The notes below the pieces were generated by a model. That model was not told where the DNA came from, did not search any database, and saw nothing but the letters and a program-made list of their open reading frames with translations. The position numbers were made by a program, and so were the translations under genes. From NCBI GenBank assembly GCA_028867035.1, contig JAGWHB010000001.1, positions 62,001 to 126,000 of the forward strand: a stretch of DNA of 64,000 nt. The letters are read 5' to 3'. Numbering within the stretch: the stretch's first letter is position 1; each line of letters opens with the position of its first letter. This document shows positions 23,775-33,643 of this stretch, piece by piece. This stretch comes from Nitrososphaerota archaeon (GTDB lineage Archaea > Thermoproteota > Nitrososphaeria > Nitrososphaerales > Gagatemarchaeaceae).

Positions 23775-25433
23775 GTGTCTCCAATCGCTCCTGATGGGCC
23801 TGGGCCGTTGATCGACTCCCTTGCTTGGCCATTCATAGAAGAAGGAATCGCACTAACAGCTCTCATGGGAGCCTTCTTTGTATACGTCAAGGTTAGCCAA
23901 AGGAAGCTCCCTCCAGAGCGAAAGCGGTTTGCGAATTTATCGTTCCTCGGTGTCACACTTGTGCTCCTAGCGGTCGTCTTAATGCAATATACAGCAGCTG
24001 TGCCGTATCAGCCTGTCTCAATTGTAACTGCAATTGTCATGTCTGCCATAGTCTTCCCGATGTATGGTATGATAGTGAGATACTTTGAAATCATCAAGCT
24101 CGACCTCACGAGCGGGAAGTCGTTCCTGTTTAGGGCCCTTTTGTTGTTGGCGGCCTATCTTATCTTGTTCGTTGTTACAGTGATGGGAATAGACTTCTTC
24201 TTCACGGGCTTGGTCAGCCCTCAAAGTGTTCCCCTCACACCGGAGTTTGAGATCTATGGGATACCCACCCTTGCCACCCTCATACTCGTGCTGTACCGTG
24301 TTAGCCGCCATTTCCGTTCGTTCCCTTTCACCTTCATGAAATCGATTGCGAACGACGTAATGTTGCTATCTTTGACTGTGCTCCTATTCGGATTCGTTGC
24401 CGAAGCAAGCGGAGTCACTCTGACGAGGAGCCCACTGAATCTACCCTACGACGACTTCGCAGTTGGCATCTTGGTTGGGCTGATTGGGATTGGAATAGAA
24501 TCAGTGGTCTTGACCGTCCAGAGCAGAATCGGTAGGCTGCGCCCAGGTCTCTCGCTTCAAACCATGATCGACCAGTTCGAATTGCAATTTAGGTCCGCAT
24601 TCAGCCGGCAGAAGTCACTCGATCATTTCTTTCCTGAGGAACCCTACACTCGAAATTCTCGGACGGATAGGTTCTTCAATAGAATTGATTCAAAGTATTC
24701 TATTCGGCTGAAGCGACGGACCATAAAGGCAAGCGTGTTGTTGTCTGTCGGCCTCTTGGTGGTCTCTATACTTGCAGTCTTTGTCGCTTTGACACCTGTG
24801 AGCACGAAAATATTGGTGGAGGGGACTCAGGTTCAGGCGGAACTGGTCAAGATGCCCCTCCCGGCCAGTGCCCAAGCCACCACATCCGATGGCATACAAT
24901 ATCCGGCAATCGATACTATCTATGTAATTCCGATTGTAACCATCACGGCTGGAAACGTCTCGTTCTCTGCGCCTCTGTCACAGAGATATTCCCAGCTCAA
25001 TTCGTCATCATTTGTTGTCCATGATACAGGGACTTATCTCCAAATCAGGCTCGAAAAGGTACCCGAGATAATCACGGTCGGGGCTAGTGTCCTACGACCA
25101 CTCTCGTATAATCAATTGAACAACTCTGCTTTCAACTACATCGGGGTCTCAGGCGACGCGGAAATCTATTATGCTCTGGCTCACGACGGCTACCTGAATA
25201 TCACTGCGGTATCCGCTTCCACAGTTCAAGGAACTGATATAGTCGCCTTCAAGGATATTCTGGGTACCAATTCGCAAGGGGAGAATGTTGCCGTAGCCTT
25301 CTCAAGCAGGGGCGGGATTGTGTCCTTGAGCGAAATGAGCATCACGACGAAGGATACGAATATTTCAAACGAGATAGCTTTCTTGTTTCAGCAAGCCAAG
25401 ATTCCAATTGACGTAACAATCACCCACAGCTAG
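23775..25433 (+). CDS. Large membrane protein with C-terminal extracellular domain
   Basis: A 552-residue protein, unrecognised. About seven membrane helices occupy residues 15-245, a cytoplasmic segment with basic helices follows (about 250-330), then one more helix (SVLLSVGLLVVSILAVFVALTPV) and a C-terminal domain of about 200 residues rich in Ser, Thr and beta strands that should be outside. Starts at GTG. No transport or enzyme motif seen. AT-richer than the integrase. Confidence 0.6.
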   Translation: MSPIAPDGPGPLIDSLAWPFIEEGIALTALMGAFFVYVKVSQRKLPPERKRFANLSFLGVTLVLLAVVLMQYTAAVPYQPVSIVTAIVMSAIVFPMYGMIVRYFEIIKLDLTSGKSFLFRALLLLAAYLILFVVTVMGIDFFFTGLVSPQSVPLTPEFEIYGIPTLATLILVLYRVSRHFRSFPFTFMKSIANDVMLLSLTVLLFGFVAEASGVTLTRSPLNLPYDDFAVGILVGLIGIGIESVVLTVQSRIGRLRPGLSLQTMIDQFELQFRSAFSRQKSLDHFFPEEPYTRNSRTDRFFNRIDSKYSIRLKRRTIKASVLLSVGLLVVSILAVFVALTPVSTKILVEGTQVQAELVKMPLPASAQATTSDGIQYPAIDTIYVIPIVTITAGNVSFSAPLSQRYSQLNSSSFVVHDTGTYLQIRLEKVPEIITVGASVLRPLSYNQLNNSAFNYIGVSGDAEIYYALAHDGYLNITAVSASTVQGTDIVAFKDILGTNSQGENVAVAFSSRGGIVSLSEMSITTKDTNISNEIAFLFQQAKIPIDVTITHS

Positions 25434-25499
25434 ATTGTTCGATTCGCAATTCATCACGCAGGCTCAGGAAGGAATGCCCCTCTCCGAGCTCAGGAACCA

Positions 25500-25661
25500 C
25501 TAGCGCACCTGGCGCTTCTTCCAATCCAGGTATCTCTTGTGCTGCTTGGATGTGGTTCTGTGGATCTTTAGAGCGGCTTCGAACACCTTGCCCGTCATCG
25601 GTTTGAACGACTTCCCGCATTCCGGACAGGTCCGCGCTGTCCTCTCTGCTCTCGCGCTCAT
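25500..25661 (-). CDS. Small C2H2-like zinc-finger protein
   Basis: A 53-residue basic protein with CPECGKSF and, 20-30 residues later, a HRTTSKQH His pair, matching a C2H2 finger with a long interval. The basic C-terminus (KRYLDWKKRQVR) suits DNA binding. A CTTATTA element about 35 bp upstream favours the ATG at 25661 over a longer start at 25706. Similar mini-zinc-finger proteins are frequent in archaeal mobile elements. Confidence 0.6.
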   Translation of the reverse strand: MSARAERTARTCPECGKSFKPMTGKVFEAALKIHRTTSKQHKRYLDWKKRQVR

Positions 25662-25895
25662 CCTCTTCCGCCTCTGTGAGGCATAGCCGAACGTAATAAG
25701 GTGCATTCCAGCAAGGAAAATCTCGTTACGTGGTTAGATTCAATGATGACAGAAGCTACGCCAGTAGTCTACAACAAAGAGGAGTCGTAGGGGAACCTGA
25801 TGAAAGCTTGTAAAGGATATCATCTAGCCAAGGCACAGAAGACCGCGCGCGTGAAAGAGGAACTTTGTTTGGTGGGGCGGAAATCTACTTCGCGC

Positions 25896-26762
25896 TTAGA
25901 AAGCGTTTCGTAATCCGGAGTCGGACCAAAGAAAGCGATGCGCATAGACTGCAACCTTTGAAGGAAGCGCATTTGGAGAATGGAAGATGTGTTTTGCTTC
26001 TAGCGGCCGCTTAAACTCTGGTCTGGCCAGCTTGAGTAGCACGTATGTGAGAGCCATGGTATCGAGGTAAAGCGCGAAGACCTTTCCGAAAGAAGACGGC
26101 ACGTAGATTGGCCCGTTGCTGCCCTCCCACATTATCGCCGACGAGTGGCTTGGTCTCGAATGCGCAAAGTCGCTCAACTCTGAATACAGCTTTCGCGCCC
26201 ACCATTCCGGATTCTTGGATGACTTTTGGCCGAAGATGGAATGACGCATCTTCGACCTGACTTGACCCTCAAGCACCTGAACCCGAGGGTGCCCGAGCAA
26301 GCGATCGCAGGCCATACCAAAGCCTACCTCAGAGTTGCCCTTAATCCACCTGCGAAATTCTGAGGCTGATGGAAACAACTGGAACATTGTCCCTATAGTC
26401 AATAGTTCAAGTGCACTTCGAAGGCAAGATGAGGCTACCCGATAATATCCACACAGAGAGGTGAAGGTGCATGCCTGAAGCTCATCGGCTGCGTCAAGCA
26501 TGGTGTACCACACAGCGTCCTTTTCTTCTCCCGTAGATTCTATCATGGACCCCCAAAGCTCGTCCATTGCTTTCAGCTGGGCACCATGATTGTCAGACGC
26601 GCGAAGGCTAACGTCATCTGGGAGGACGACGATTGAACTCCATGTTTTCCCTTCGACTAGGTCTCGAGGCGGTGGATCAGGCCCTCTTGGACTTACAGCA
26701 AATGCTTCGGGTGGAAGCCGATGACGGGTTAATCTAGAATCACTTCTGTCAGTTTCTTTCAT
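25896..26762 (-). CDS. Hypothetical helical protein
   Basis: A 288-residue protein, not recognised. Mostly helical, with a conserved-looking core (LQACTFTSLCGYYRVASSCLRSALELLTIG, LSDFAHSRPSHS near the C-terminal third). The pattern of a helical core with an RSALE motif and a later DFAHSRPSH resembles HEPN-like or DUF-type proteins that form helical bundles, but this is tentative. Start chosen at ATG 26762; longer in-frame starts exist. Confidence 0.5.
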   Translation of the reverse strand: MKETDRSDSRLTRHRLPPEAFAVSPRGPDPPPRDLVEGKTWSSIVVLPDDVSLRASDNHGAQLKAMDELWGSMIESTGEEKDAVWYTMLDAADELQACTFTSLCGYYRVASSCLRSALELLTIGTMFQLFPSASEFRRWIKGNSEVGFGMACDRLLGHPRVQVLEGQVRSKMRHSIFGQKSSKNPEWWARKLYSELSDFAHSRPSHSSAIMWEGSNGPIYVPSSFGKVFALYLDTMALTYVLLKLARPEFKRPLEAKHIFHSPNALPSKVAVYAHRFLWSDSGLRNAF

Positions 26763-26847
26763 AACTAGCTTGCGTCCTAATTGCCTCCTAGGTGCAAGCA
26801 ACTTATTGAGTACTCTGGTATATCCACGTAGTCAATCTGCTGGGTAG

Positions 26848-27315
26848 TTATTTCTGGGACGAATCTGCGGATTCTTGCTCTTTGGGCTTGAGTCCCTTCC
26901 GGCCCATATAATGATCCCTGTAGTCTACTCCCAGAGCCATGCTCATGGCCAGGCTCAGTAGGGCGATTAGGAGTGGGGGAATCGTCCCACCGTACAGAAT
27001 GCCAGCCAGGAACGCTGCCAAGAAAGCCATATCGCCAACGATGAAGATGATAATGAAGAACCACCCATAGCTCAAGGCTGGTCGGAACATGCTTGGTGGG
27101 TTGACCCTTAGGAGCGCCCTCACTCGTCGCCGCTCAAGAAGCCAACGACTCACATAGTCTCCGAAGAGGAAGCTCCCAATCACTGCTACATCGAACCTCC
27201 AAACTGAGAGGTCTGTGAGCCCGACCGTGGTGAGAAAGGTGGCGACAGCTAGAATTGCGCCAAGGTATATCCACTTCGAGAGCCTACTTTCCTTTCTAGT
27301 GCCCAGCGTGGTCAT
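26848..27315 (-). CDS. Four-helix membrane protein
   Basis: A 155-residue protein with four hydrophobic segments (WIYLGAILAVATFLTTVGL, FDVAVIGSFLFGDYV, GWFFIIIFIVGDMAFLAAFLAGILYG, IPPLLIALLSLAMSMAL) and a charged cytoplasmic tail. It is divergent from the HEPN-like gene and both start codons lie 25-27 bp from a shared TATA-like element. Function unknown. Confidence 0.6.
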   Translation of the reverse strand: MTTLGTRKESRLSKWIYLGAILAVATFLTTVGLTDLSVWRFDVAVIGSFLFGDYVSRWLLERRRVRALLRVNPPSMFRPALSYGWFFIIIFIVGDMAFLAAFLAGILYGGTIPPLLIALLSLAMSMALGVDYRDHYMGRKGLKPKEQESADSSQK

Positions 27316-27335
27316 AGTCCTCTGAAGGAGCCAGG

Positions 27336-27343
27336 ATTATATC
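27336..27343. promoter_or_regulatory. TATA element serving two leaderless divergent genes
   Basis: ATTATATC is centred about 25 bp from the ATG at 27315 (minus) and 27 bp from the ATG at 27367 (plus), the exact spacing for leaderless archaeal transcripts in both directions. Confidence 0.55.
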
Positions 27344-27366
27344 GGGATTCCGCCGCGAATTGCGCG

Positions 27367-28730
27367 ATGTCAGCCCGGGATTCGGAGGGCCTCCTCGACA
27401 CAGTCGGGACTGGCCTCGCCGTTTTCGACGATGGCAGGGCGGTAGGCATATCCTACTCCGCAAGATTATCTATCAACGGGAGTCTGGAAGGCCACGTCGT
27501 ATTCCCACCCGAGTTCGATTCGGTTTCATGTCCCTTCAACTCGGTTCGCTTGTGTACTTCGACATCGAGGGCATGGCAGATCTCAGAGGTCATTCTCGGC
27601 CAGTCGTGATTCGGCGCTGTATTCTAATCAGGACCCATGCAAGTCACGGAGCCGCAATTGAGCTAGAAGGTGATTTCATCTGTCAGGAGGCGGTCTTCAA
27701 TGAAGAGTCAACAAGGGCTAGGCAACCACGCAGGCTACTCATCGGCTTTGAGCTGGCCAATGTCGCTAGGACGTTCAGAGTAATCGTCAACACGGAACTT
27801 GGGGAGTTGACGCTGCGTCATTCGGACCGTATTGCGGAACTGGAGAGGAGGATGAACGCCTATGGCTCCCCGCTGGTCACATCGTCAGCTACCTTCGAAG
27901 TGCCGCCCAACGGCCGACCACTGGGCGAAGTCTTGAAACAGGCCACCGACATCGTAGAGAAATTCCTCAAAATCACCTCACTCGCCCAAAGCAGGTGGCA
28001 CACCTGGGTAGCTGTGAGCGTGTACGAAGCTTCGGAGGGTGGAGAGGGAGGCGAGCTCCGATATCTCGCCATGCGACATACCAAGCTGCTGGCGTCTTCG
28101 GGCCGGTCATTGACGATTCTCGCGCATTCTTCCAGGTTCATACAGGCGGCCTGGAACGGCTACTCTCGTGAAACCGCTCAGGAGTATGGCTTCGACCTTG
28201 CACTGGAGTGGTTCATCGCGGCGAACGCGCCCCAACTCCTTGAATCGAAGTTCTTGTCGGCGACGACCTGTCTCGAACTTCTGATGGATAGATATTCTAG
28301 AGAGGCAGGGAATGAAAGTCTACTCTCCAGAGACGACTTCAGATTGCTTAAAACAGAACTGCAGGCGAAACTGCGCGGCTGGGCGCGGAGAATTGGATTG
28401 AATGATAAGACCCTCGTTTCACTCGAAGCCAAGCTGGGGGAGCTGAACAGGAGATCTTACGCAGAGAAAGCGGAACAGATGCTCGCTTTCTGGAACCTGA
28501 GGCACGATGATTTAGGGGTCACAATTGGGCAAATCGTTGCTATCAGGAACAAGATTACTCACACGGGAGACGCCATTGTCTCTGGCTCCCACGATCAGTT
28601 ACTGAGAACTTACAACGCTATCATGACGATAATCGCCCGAGTCTTGCTTGCGATGCTCGACTATCAAGACCAGTACTACGATTGGGTCAAAGGGGCATTC
28701 GTCAATTTCGCCGATGTCCGAATAACCTAG
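27367..28730 (+). pseudogene. HEPN-domain protein, frameshifted near its N-terminus
   Basis: The promoter spacing points to the ATG at 27367, whose frame encodes MSARDSEGLLDTVGTGLAVFDDG and continues plausibly to about 27530; the rest of the protein (from about LGSLVYFDIEGMADLRGH) is in another frame to 28730. The upstream part of that second frame is arginine-rich and looks non-coding. The C-terminal helical domain holds RNKITHTGD (about 28544-28570), the R-x4-H motif of HEPN ribonucleases, as in ApeA-type abortive infection proteins. If intact it would be about 455 residues. Frameshift or sequencing error cannot be separated. Confidence 0.6.
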
Positions 28731-28814
28731 GCCGAGTAACGCGGACTTTTGCTGGATTGATATTAGCATCAATTCTCTTCTACCTCTCGACTAGCTACAA
28801 CAGCCTTCTACCTG

Positions 28815-30281
28815 TCAAGTGAGCATCGGCTCACGATTACGAGCTCTATTCCACCCCCATGTGATTCCTATTACGATTGGGCCGATCAACAGAGCGAGCG
28901 TAATTAGCAGCCCGTACGTTCCAAGTGAAAAGATGTCGTAGAGCTGATACCTGTAATACGGCTGTACTGGGATGTAGGTGGGAAGACTGAATTGTACCGT
29001 CCAATATAATGACCCAAGGGCAACAATCACGCCTGCAATATCGGTTCCGACTTTCAGTCTTCTGCGTTCTGTTCTTGATCCTAGAATCGTAGCCACCGCT
29101 AGAATGACGGTGCAAGGTAAAAGCGCCACTACGAGGAGGGCTGCCATGGAGAGTCCAAGAGCAAATGGTGGTGTATAGAAAGAACTTGGTGCCGAAAGAA
29201 AACCGTATGAAAAGAGGAATACTGTGATGTAGACGAAAAGCCGGTTCGTAACACTGTCATCACCTCTCAGTAGGATAGAACTCCCTAGCAGGAGGTATAA
29301 GGCAAGAATTGGATAGAGGATTAAGTAATTGTTTTGCGTCGGCAGACGATCAATCGAGAGGTATATCGTTAGTAGGGCCAAGGATTTCGATGTTGCTGGG
29401 GTGAACAAGGCGGAAGATGTCAGAGTCCATTCAGACTTGTGCATGGCCCCGCTCAGCGTGTCCGGGTAGAACGGAACTACGTTTGGTGAGGGGACGTTCG
29501 GCTCGAGCGACTGGGCGTTAACACTTACACGAGTGTAATTTATGTTGCCATTCCCTGCCGAAAGTATGGTGAACTGAATCCGGTAGCTGTAGTTGTCAAA
29601 GGGGTACATCTGAGGAATCCCGTCAGAATACGGAACGGCGAATGTGTTCGTTCGCATGTCCCACCTTCCTTCACCTTGCTGTTGATTCATAGGGAGGAAG
29701 AACGGGTACGAGTTAGCTTCGAGCGATACAGGCAGAAATGTTTCATCGTTGATAAGAGACCCGAACAGAGTCATCGTCGCATTAAGGTACGTTGGGTTGA
29801 TGTCCTTGAGGGTGATTTCGACGTCAAGAGATGTGTATGGGGGCGGTGTCACCGCGTAATAGATGAACTGAGGATCTCCCGACGAGAAGGCAACATCCCC
29901 ATTGACGTCCACAGCCTTCACAATCCCGTAGACATTCGTGCGATTAGGCATCGGTGGTAGCTGACAAGTGAAGGTATAGTTTGTGCCATGTTCAGAGTGT
30001 AGAGTCATGAGGGTCTTGTTGTATTGGTCCAGATTCGATGGTGGTCCAGGGAGCCCTGTGTAGTATAGCGTGACGTTGCCTATAGGATTGGGAGAGGTGA
30101 CATTCGTAACCACCGTTTCATACCAAAAGCTTGGAACGTACCGTATGTCGCCTCCTCCCGCTAGCGTGGGCGGAGTGACCTGGAATGCGATTGGATTCGC
30201 AAGTGCCGGCGCAGCCGTCAAGAGAAGCATGACAAAGACAACCGGAATGATGATTAGACAAGCCCAGGGTAATCTGACCAA
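28815..30281 (-). CDS. DUF4436-like membrane protein (paralogue 1)
   Basis: A 488-residue protein: signal-like N-terminal hydrophobic segment, an extracellular beta-rich domain of about 290 residues with many N-x-T/S sites and the motif YPFDNYSYRI, then five or six membrane helices (about 310-480). The YPFD-x-Y motif and layout match DUF4436-type proteins. A paralogue with the same layout lies at 32129-33643. Function unknown; a surface sensor or channel-like role is speculative. Confidence 0.62.
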   Translation of the reverse strand: MVRLPWACLIIIPVVFVMLLLTAAPALANPIAFQVTPPTLAGGGDIRYVPSFWYETVVTNVTSPNPIGNVTLYYTGLPGPPSNLDQYNKTLMTLHSEHGTNYTFTCQLPPMPNRTNVYGIVKAVDVNGDVAFSSGDPQFIYYAVTPPPYTSLDVEITLKDINPTYLNATMTLFGSLINDETFLPVSLEANSYPFFLPMNQQQGEGRWDMRTNTFAVPYSDGIPQMYPFDNYSYRIQFTILSAGNGNINYTRVSVNAQSLEPNVPSPNVVPFYPDTLSGAMHKSEWTLTSSALFTPATSKSLALLTIYLSIDRLPTQNNYLILYPILALYLLLGSSILLRGDDSVTNRLFVYITVFLFSYGFLSAPSSFYTPPFALGLSMAALLVVALLPCTVILAVATILGSRTERRRLKVGTDIAGVIVALGSLYWTVQFSLPTYIPVQPYYRYQLYDIFSLGTYGLLITLALLIGPIVIGITWGWNRARNREPMLT

Positions 30282-30434
30282 ACCGTGTTCTTTTCAAGGC
30301 AGGACCTCGAGTCGATAAAAGGGTTGGTTGAACCTCTCCCTCTCTGCCAAACCATTGGGCCGTTAGGTAGTACTTCATGGTGAACACATCACGCGGGATA
30401 TCAGTGTCGTTCAACAAGACCGAATCCTCTCAGG

Positions 30435-31373
30435 CTATTGGACAACATGATTTGTCCTAATATGCCAAATCAATGCTGCTAGGAAAATCAGCACTCCGAG
30501 TGAAATTAGCAATAGCGAAACATATGGCGCTCGCAAGTATGCCGTCAATCCCCCAAAATCCAGAACATAACCCACTAGCATGAATCCGTATTGTTTCCTG
30601 TGGCTAGCACCTGCCCACAGTACTGCAGTGGTGTATCTGCTGTATCTGTCCATTGCTCGTCCGAACCTATCCAAGAATTCCGGGCGCGAGGAGGCGTAAT
30701 TGCTACGTGGGATTTTCCTTACTGCCACGTCGAGATACCTATGGCAGTTTGATTCAATCAAAAGCAAAGGAAGAATGAAGAGACTACTCGTCATTATGAT
30801 TCCAATCGCGTCAACTACTGATACCGGTTCAACGGTATAGCCAAGAAGACCTCCTAATGTTCCGATGGCGTAGAAGCCAATTGATGCAACGCTTAGAACA
30901 GCGGCAGTTGAAGCGATACCTACAGCATCACGAATTGGAACAGCGTCACGCTCTATCACTCGGTACATCCAGATCACGAATTGTCTCATTAACCAAGGTA
31001 ATCCGGCGAATCCAATTATCCAGATCACAAGATTCAGTGGGGTATCAACCAAAGCTTGACTCAGATGACCGATCTGGCTGCTTACAATCAGAAGCGAGTA
31101 AAATCCAGACCCGTAAATGAGATAAACCCACCCCCGGGCTCTTTCGCTGAGAGAATCGAGCTCGATGACTCCTCTCATATAACCGACATAGAGCGGAAAC
31201 ACGACAGCTAGTATCAACAAGGGACCAAACGCAACGAGTCCATACAAGGGAAGTCCAAAGGCAATTGCGATTATCGAGAAGCCGAATGGGACCGTCGAAG
31301 ACAAAAAGAGCAGGGCATTATCCAGAGCCTGTTTCCTGCGATCTCTACCTTTCTCCCGCAGATTTGTTGTCAT
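30435..31373 (-). CDS. Polytopic membrane protein
   Basis: A 312-residue protein, unrecognised, with six to seven hydrophobic segments (FLSSTVPFGFSIIAIAFGL, LYGLVAFGPLLILAVVFPLYVGY, GWVYLIYGSGFYSLLIV, and others) and short charged loops. The ATG at 31373 is preferred to the longer in-frame start at 31559, which would overlap the preceding gene and add a poorly structured segment. It lies between the two DUF4436-like paralogues. Confidence 0.55.
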   Translation of the reverse strand: MTTNLREKGRDRRKQALDNALLFLSSTVPFGFSIIAIAFGLPLYGLVAFGPLLILAVVFPLYVGYMRGVIELDSLSERARGWVYLIYGSGFYSLLIVSSQIGHLSQALVDTPLNLVIWIIGFAGLPWLMRQFVIWMYRVIERDAVPIRDAVGIASTAAVLSVASIGFYAIGTLGGLLGYTVEPVSVVDAIGIIMTSSLFILPLLLIESNCHRYLDVAVRKIPRSNYASSRPEFLDRFGRAMDRYSRYTTAVLWAGASHRKQYGFMLVGYVLDFGGLTAYLRAPYVSLLLISLGVLIFLAALIWHIRTNHVVQ

Positions 31374-31497
31374 GTCGTTCTTCGCGTCATCCGTCCTTGC
31401 TGTGGCATTAGATCGTACTCGTAAGGCTGAGTGTGTTGCTATGTTAAGTTCTTGGGCCGCAACGGAGAATCGGGGTGGTGCTAAGAGAGTTGGGTAA

Positions 31498-31881
31498 TCA
31501 GCCTGAGAAATTCTGGCTCTTGGATTGCTCAAGGCGTAATTTCTCTGCCTCAAGCCCAATCTTCAGAAGTTCCATTAGCCTCTTCCTGTCAGGCTCCATA
31601 AACACCTGATTGTGGCGTTCCATCAGTTTTAGCAACCAGTCTCCCGTGTCGCTAATTTCAAATTCGACTGAAGTGTATTCCTCCTTGGACTTTTTCCCTC
31701 CTGCGTTAACCACGAGTATCTTCACCCCTCCGCCACCTTCCGTTTCGCTTCGAATGTTGATTGTGAACTTGACATTCCCGAATAGGTGGAAGTCCTTCGC
31801 AAACTTCTGAGAGACACCTTCTGTGATTCCAGTGAGGACGGCCTCGATGAACTTCGACAGTTCTACGCTGTCAGCCTTCAA
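31498..31881 (-). CDS. Trypco2-like domain protein
   Basis: A 127-residue protein. VELSKFIEAVLTGITEGV, then VKFTINIRSETEGGGGVKILVVNAGGKKSKEE, matches the layout of the trypsin-co-occurring domain 2 family (helix, strand pair, VxAGG turn, strand), which is associated with predicted conflict systems. The C-terminal 40 residues are a charged helix. No protease gene is seen nearby. Family call by eye only. Confidence 0.5.
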   Translation of the reverse strand: MKADSVELSKFIEAVLTGITEGVSQKFAKDFHLFGNVKFTINIRSETEGGGGVKILVVNAGGKKSKEEYTSVEFEISDTGDWLLKLMERHNQVFMEPDRKRLMELLKIGLEAEKLRLEQSKSQNFSG

Positions 31882-31895
31882 TTACCTTTGTTTGA

Positions 31896-32096
31896 TTGAG
31901 TTCTGAATTAAGGTTATCCACTTGTTCTTCCCTTCGACCCGTCAGGAAGTTCGGCTACAAACGGACGGTCGATAAGCTGGTCGACCTGCAGGTTCTCGGC
32001 AGGAAACGGGCTCCCGAAGTGACGGCGACAGTCAAGCAAGACGGAGGCTGGTTACGACGCGAGTACAGACCATCGAGCCTACGCGAAGGAAGATAG
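31896..32096 (+). CDS. Short reading frame carrying the repeated peptide
   Basis: A 66-residue frame from TTG 31896. Its C-terminal 39 residues (from 31977; VDLQVLGRKRAP then VTATVKQDGGWLRRE) repeat the interrupted fragment at 23030-23143. Whether it is a functional small protein or the tail of a lost gene is unclear; the N-terminal part (SSLRPVRKFGYKRTVDKL) has no match in the other copy. Confidence 0.4.
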   Translation: MSSELRLSTCSSLRPVRKFGYKRTVDKLVDLQVLGRKRAPEVTATVKQDGGWLRREYRPSSLREGR

Positions 32097-32128
32097 CCCT
32101 GCGATGACCTGAGCGGGAGCTCAGTATC

Positions 32129-33643
32129 TCAAATGATGTCCCTAGTGAGCCACCATTTCATTCTCCTCGGAAGTAGCCACATCTCTCCCCTGTGTCGCCA
32201 CGTCCAGAGAATTGAAATGATGATGAAGCCCAAGGACAAGGCAAGCAGGATTGTGACGCCATAGAAACCAAGATCGTTGAAGTCGAACAGTCCATAGGCG
32301 AATTGGTTCGATACCCACCTACCACCGGTTTCAGACGCTATGAACTTGTAGACCGGTTGGGTGAACGAGGTGAGATTATACACTACAATGATAGCTAAAG
32401 CTGCCGCGACTCCATCGGTGAATGTGGACTTCTTGGCCCTGATTCCTATCATAGTCAGGATTGCAAAGATTGCGGTGCAAGGTATCAAAGCGAAACCCAG
32501 GCGTTCAATCATGGTGAGGCCAACGATGTCGGGAACCGACGCCAGATTTCGAATACCGATAAAGAAGCCGAACCCAAAGACGAAGATGTTCAGATAGATT
32601 ATCAGGCGATTACGCAGCTCTTGCTCCCCGTTCAGGAAGACGGAGGCGCCAAGTAGAGAATACATCGCAAGCGTTGTCACCAAGAGAACGTTAACGAAGT
32701 CCGAGGCTCGGCTCAACAGGATCACGATTCTGATTTCCGATGGGATTATGGTTCCGTTCTTCATCGTCAGGAGTGGGCTGTATGTCACAGATGACCAAAT
32801 GCTCCACTGTGATACGTCCTGGTATGACTTGTAACTAGTCGACGAAAACCCTACGTAGTTAACATAGGCTGTTCCGGGGAACATCTTCTGCTCATTTATC
32901 GTGACATAGCTCATGTTGAGATAGAGTGGAAGCTTGAAGTCCAAAGTGTAGTTGTAATGGTCAAATGGGAACAGTCTGGGAACTCCCTGGTAGGATGTGT
33001 CAGGAGCGTGCAGAGCATAGACCCCCCAGTCGTAACTTGATGAAGGAGTTCCAAAGTTGATTTGGAATCCACTGTTCAGGGCGTCGTAAAGCGCAAGACC
33101 GGTATAAGTGTCGGGATTGTGGAATGATCCTTGTTCATAGAAAGTGATGTTGAGGAACCTTGGATCTACGTCGTCGACATACAAGCCGAAGTCGAGACTG
33201 GGTCGGGCGGGGGGTGTTAGGACGTGATAGATTTCCCCAATTCCCGAACTGGTGGCTGTTCCGTTTGGTTCGTATGCCACCGCCGCTCCGTACACAAACG
33301 TTCCATTTCCGAACCTGTTCATTGTAATGCGGTACGTCGTGACGTTCCCTCTCGTAAGGAACGGACTTGTCAGGTTCCGATTGTATGATGAGAGATTCTG
33401 TGGGAGCGTCAGAGTCCCATTAAATGCGATCCAATATAGCGTGACGTTTCTGATTACCTCGCCCGCAGTGACATTGACCCATACGACAGGAGATTCGAAG
33501 GCAGGAATAGGATTGAACTCCGTTTTCTCCAGCTGTGGTTGGGTGATTTGAACGCCCTTGACACTTGCCGATGCCGGTAATGGTGGAAAAGTGAGTATGA
33601 GCAAGGCGGATACCAGTGCCAAGGCAACGCCGCGTGCCTTCAA
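32129..33643 (-). CDS. DUF4436-like membrane protein (paralogue 2)
   Basis: A 504-residue protein with a clear signal peptide (ALALVSALLILTFPPLPASA), a beta-rich ectodomain with many N-glycosylation-type sites and FPFDHYNYTLDF (the paralogue has YPFDNYSY), and five or six C-terminal membrane helices. Shared features with paralogue 1 include DVDPRFLNITFYEQGSF versus DINPTYLNATMTLFGSL. The pair with a third membrane protein between them suggests a duplicated surface module. Confidence 0.65.
   Translation of the reverse strand: MKARGVALALVSALLILTFPPLPASASVKGVQITQPQLEKTEFNPIPAFESPVVWVNVTAGEVIRNVTLYWIAFNGTLTLPQNLSSYNRNLTSPFLTRGNVTTYRITMNRFGNGTFVYGAAVAYEPNGTATSSGIGEIYHVLTPPARPSLDFGLYVDDVDPRFLNITFYEQGSFHNPDTYTGLALYDALNSGFQINFGTPSSSYDWGVYALHAPDTSYQGVPRLFPFDHYNYTLDFKLPLYLNMSYVTINEQKMFPGTAYVNYVGFSSTSYKSYQDVSQWSIWSSVTYSPLLTMKNGTIIPSEIRIVILLSRASDFVNVLLVTTLAMYSLLGASVFLNGEQELRNRLIIYLNIFVFGFGFFIGIRNLASVPDIVGLTMIERLGFALIPCTAIFAILTMIGIRAKKSTFTDGVAAALAIIVVYNLTSFTQPVYKFIASETGGRWVSNQFAYGLFDFNDLGFYGVTILLALSLGFIIISILWTWRHRGEMWLLPRRMKWWLTRDII

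Noticed and set aside
27360..27527. Arg-rich N-terminus of the HEPN frame as genuine protein
   Set aside because: The other frame from 27367 has normal composition and the promoter spacing of a leaderless start.
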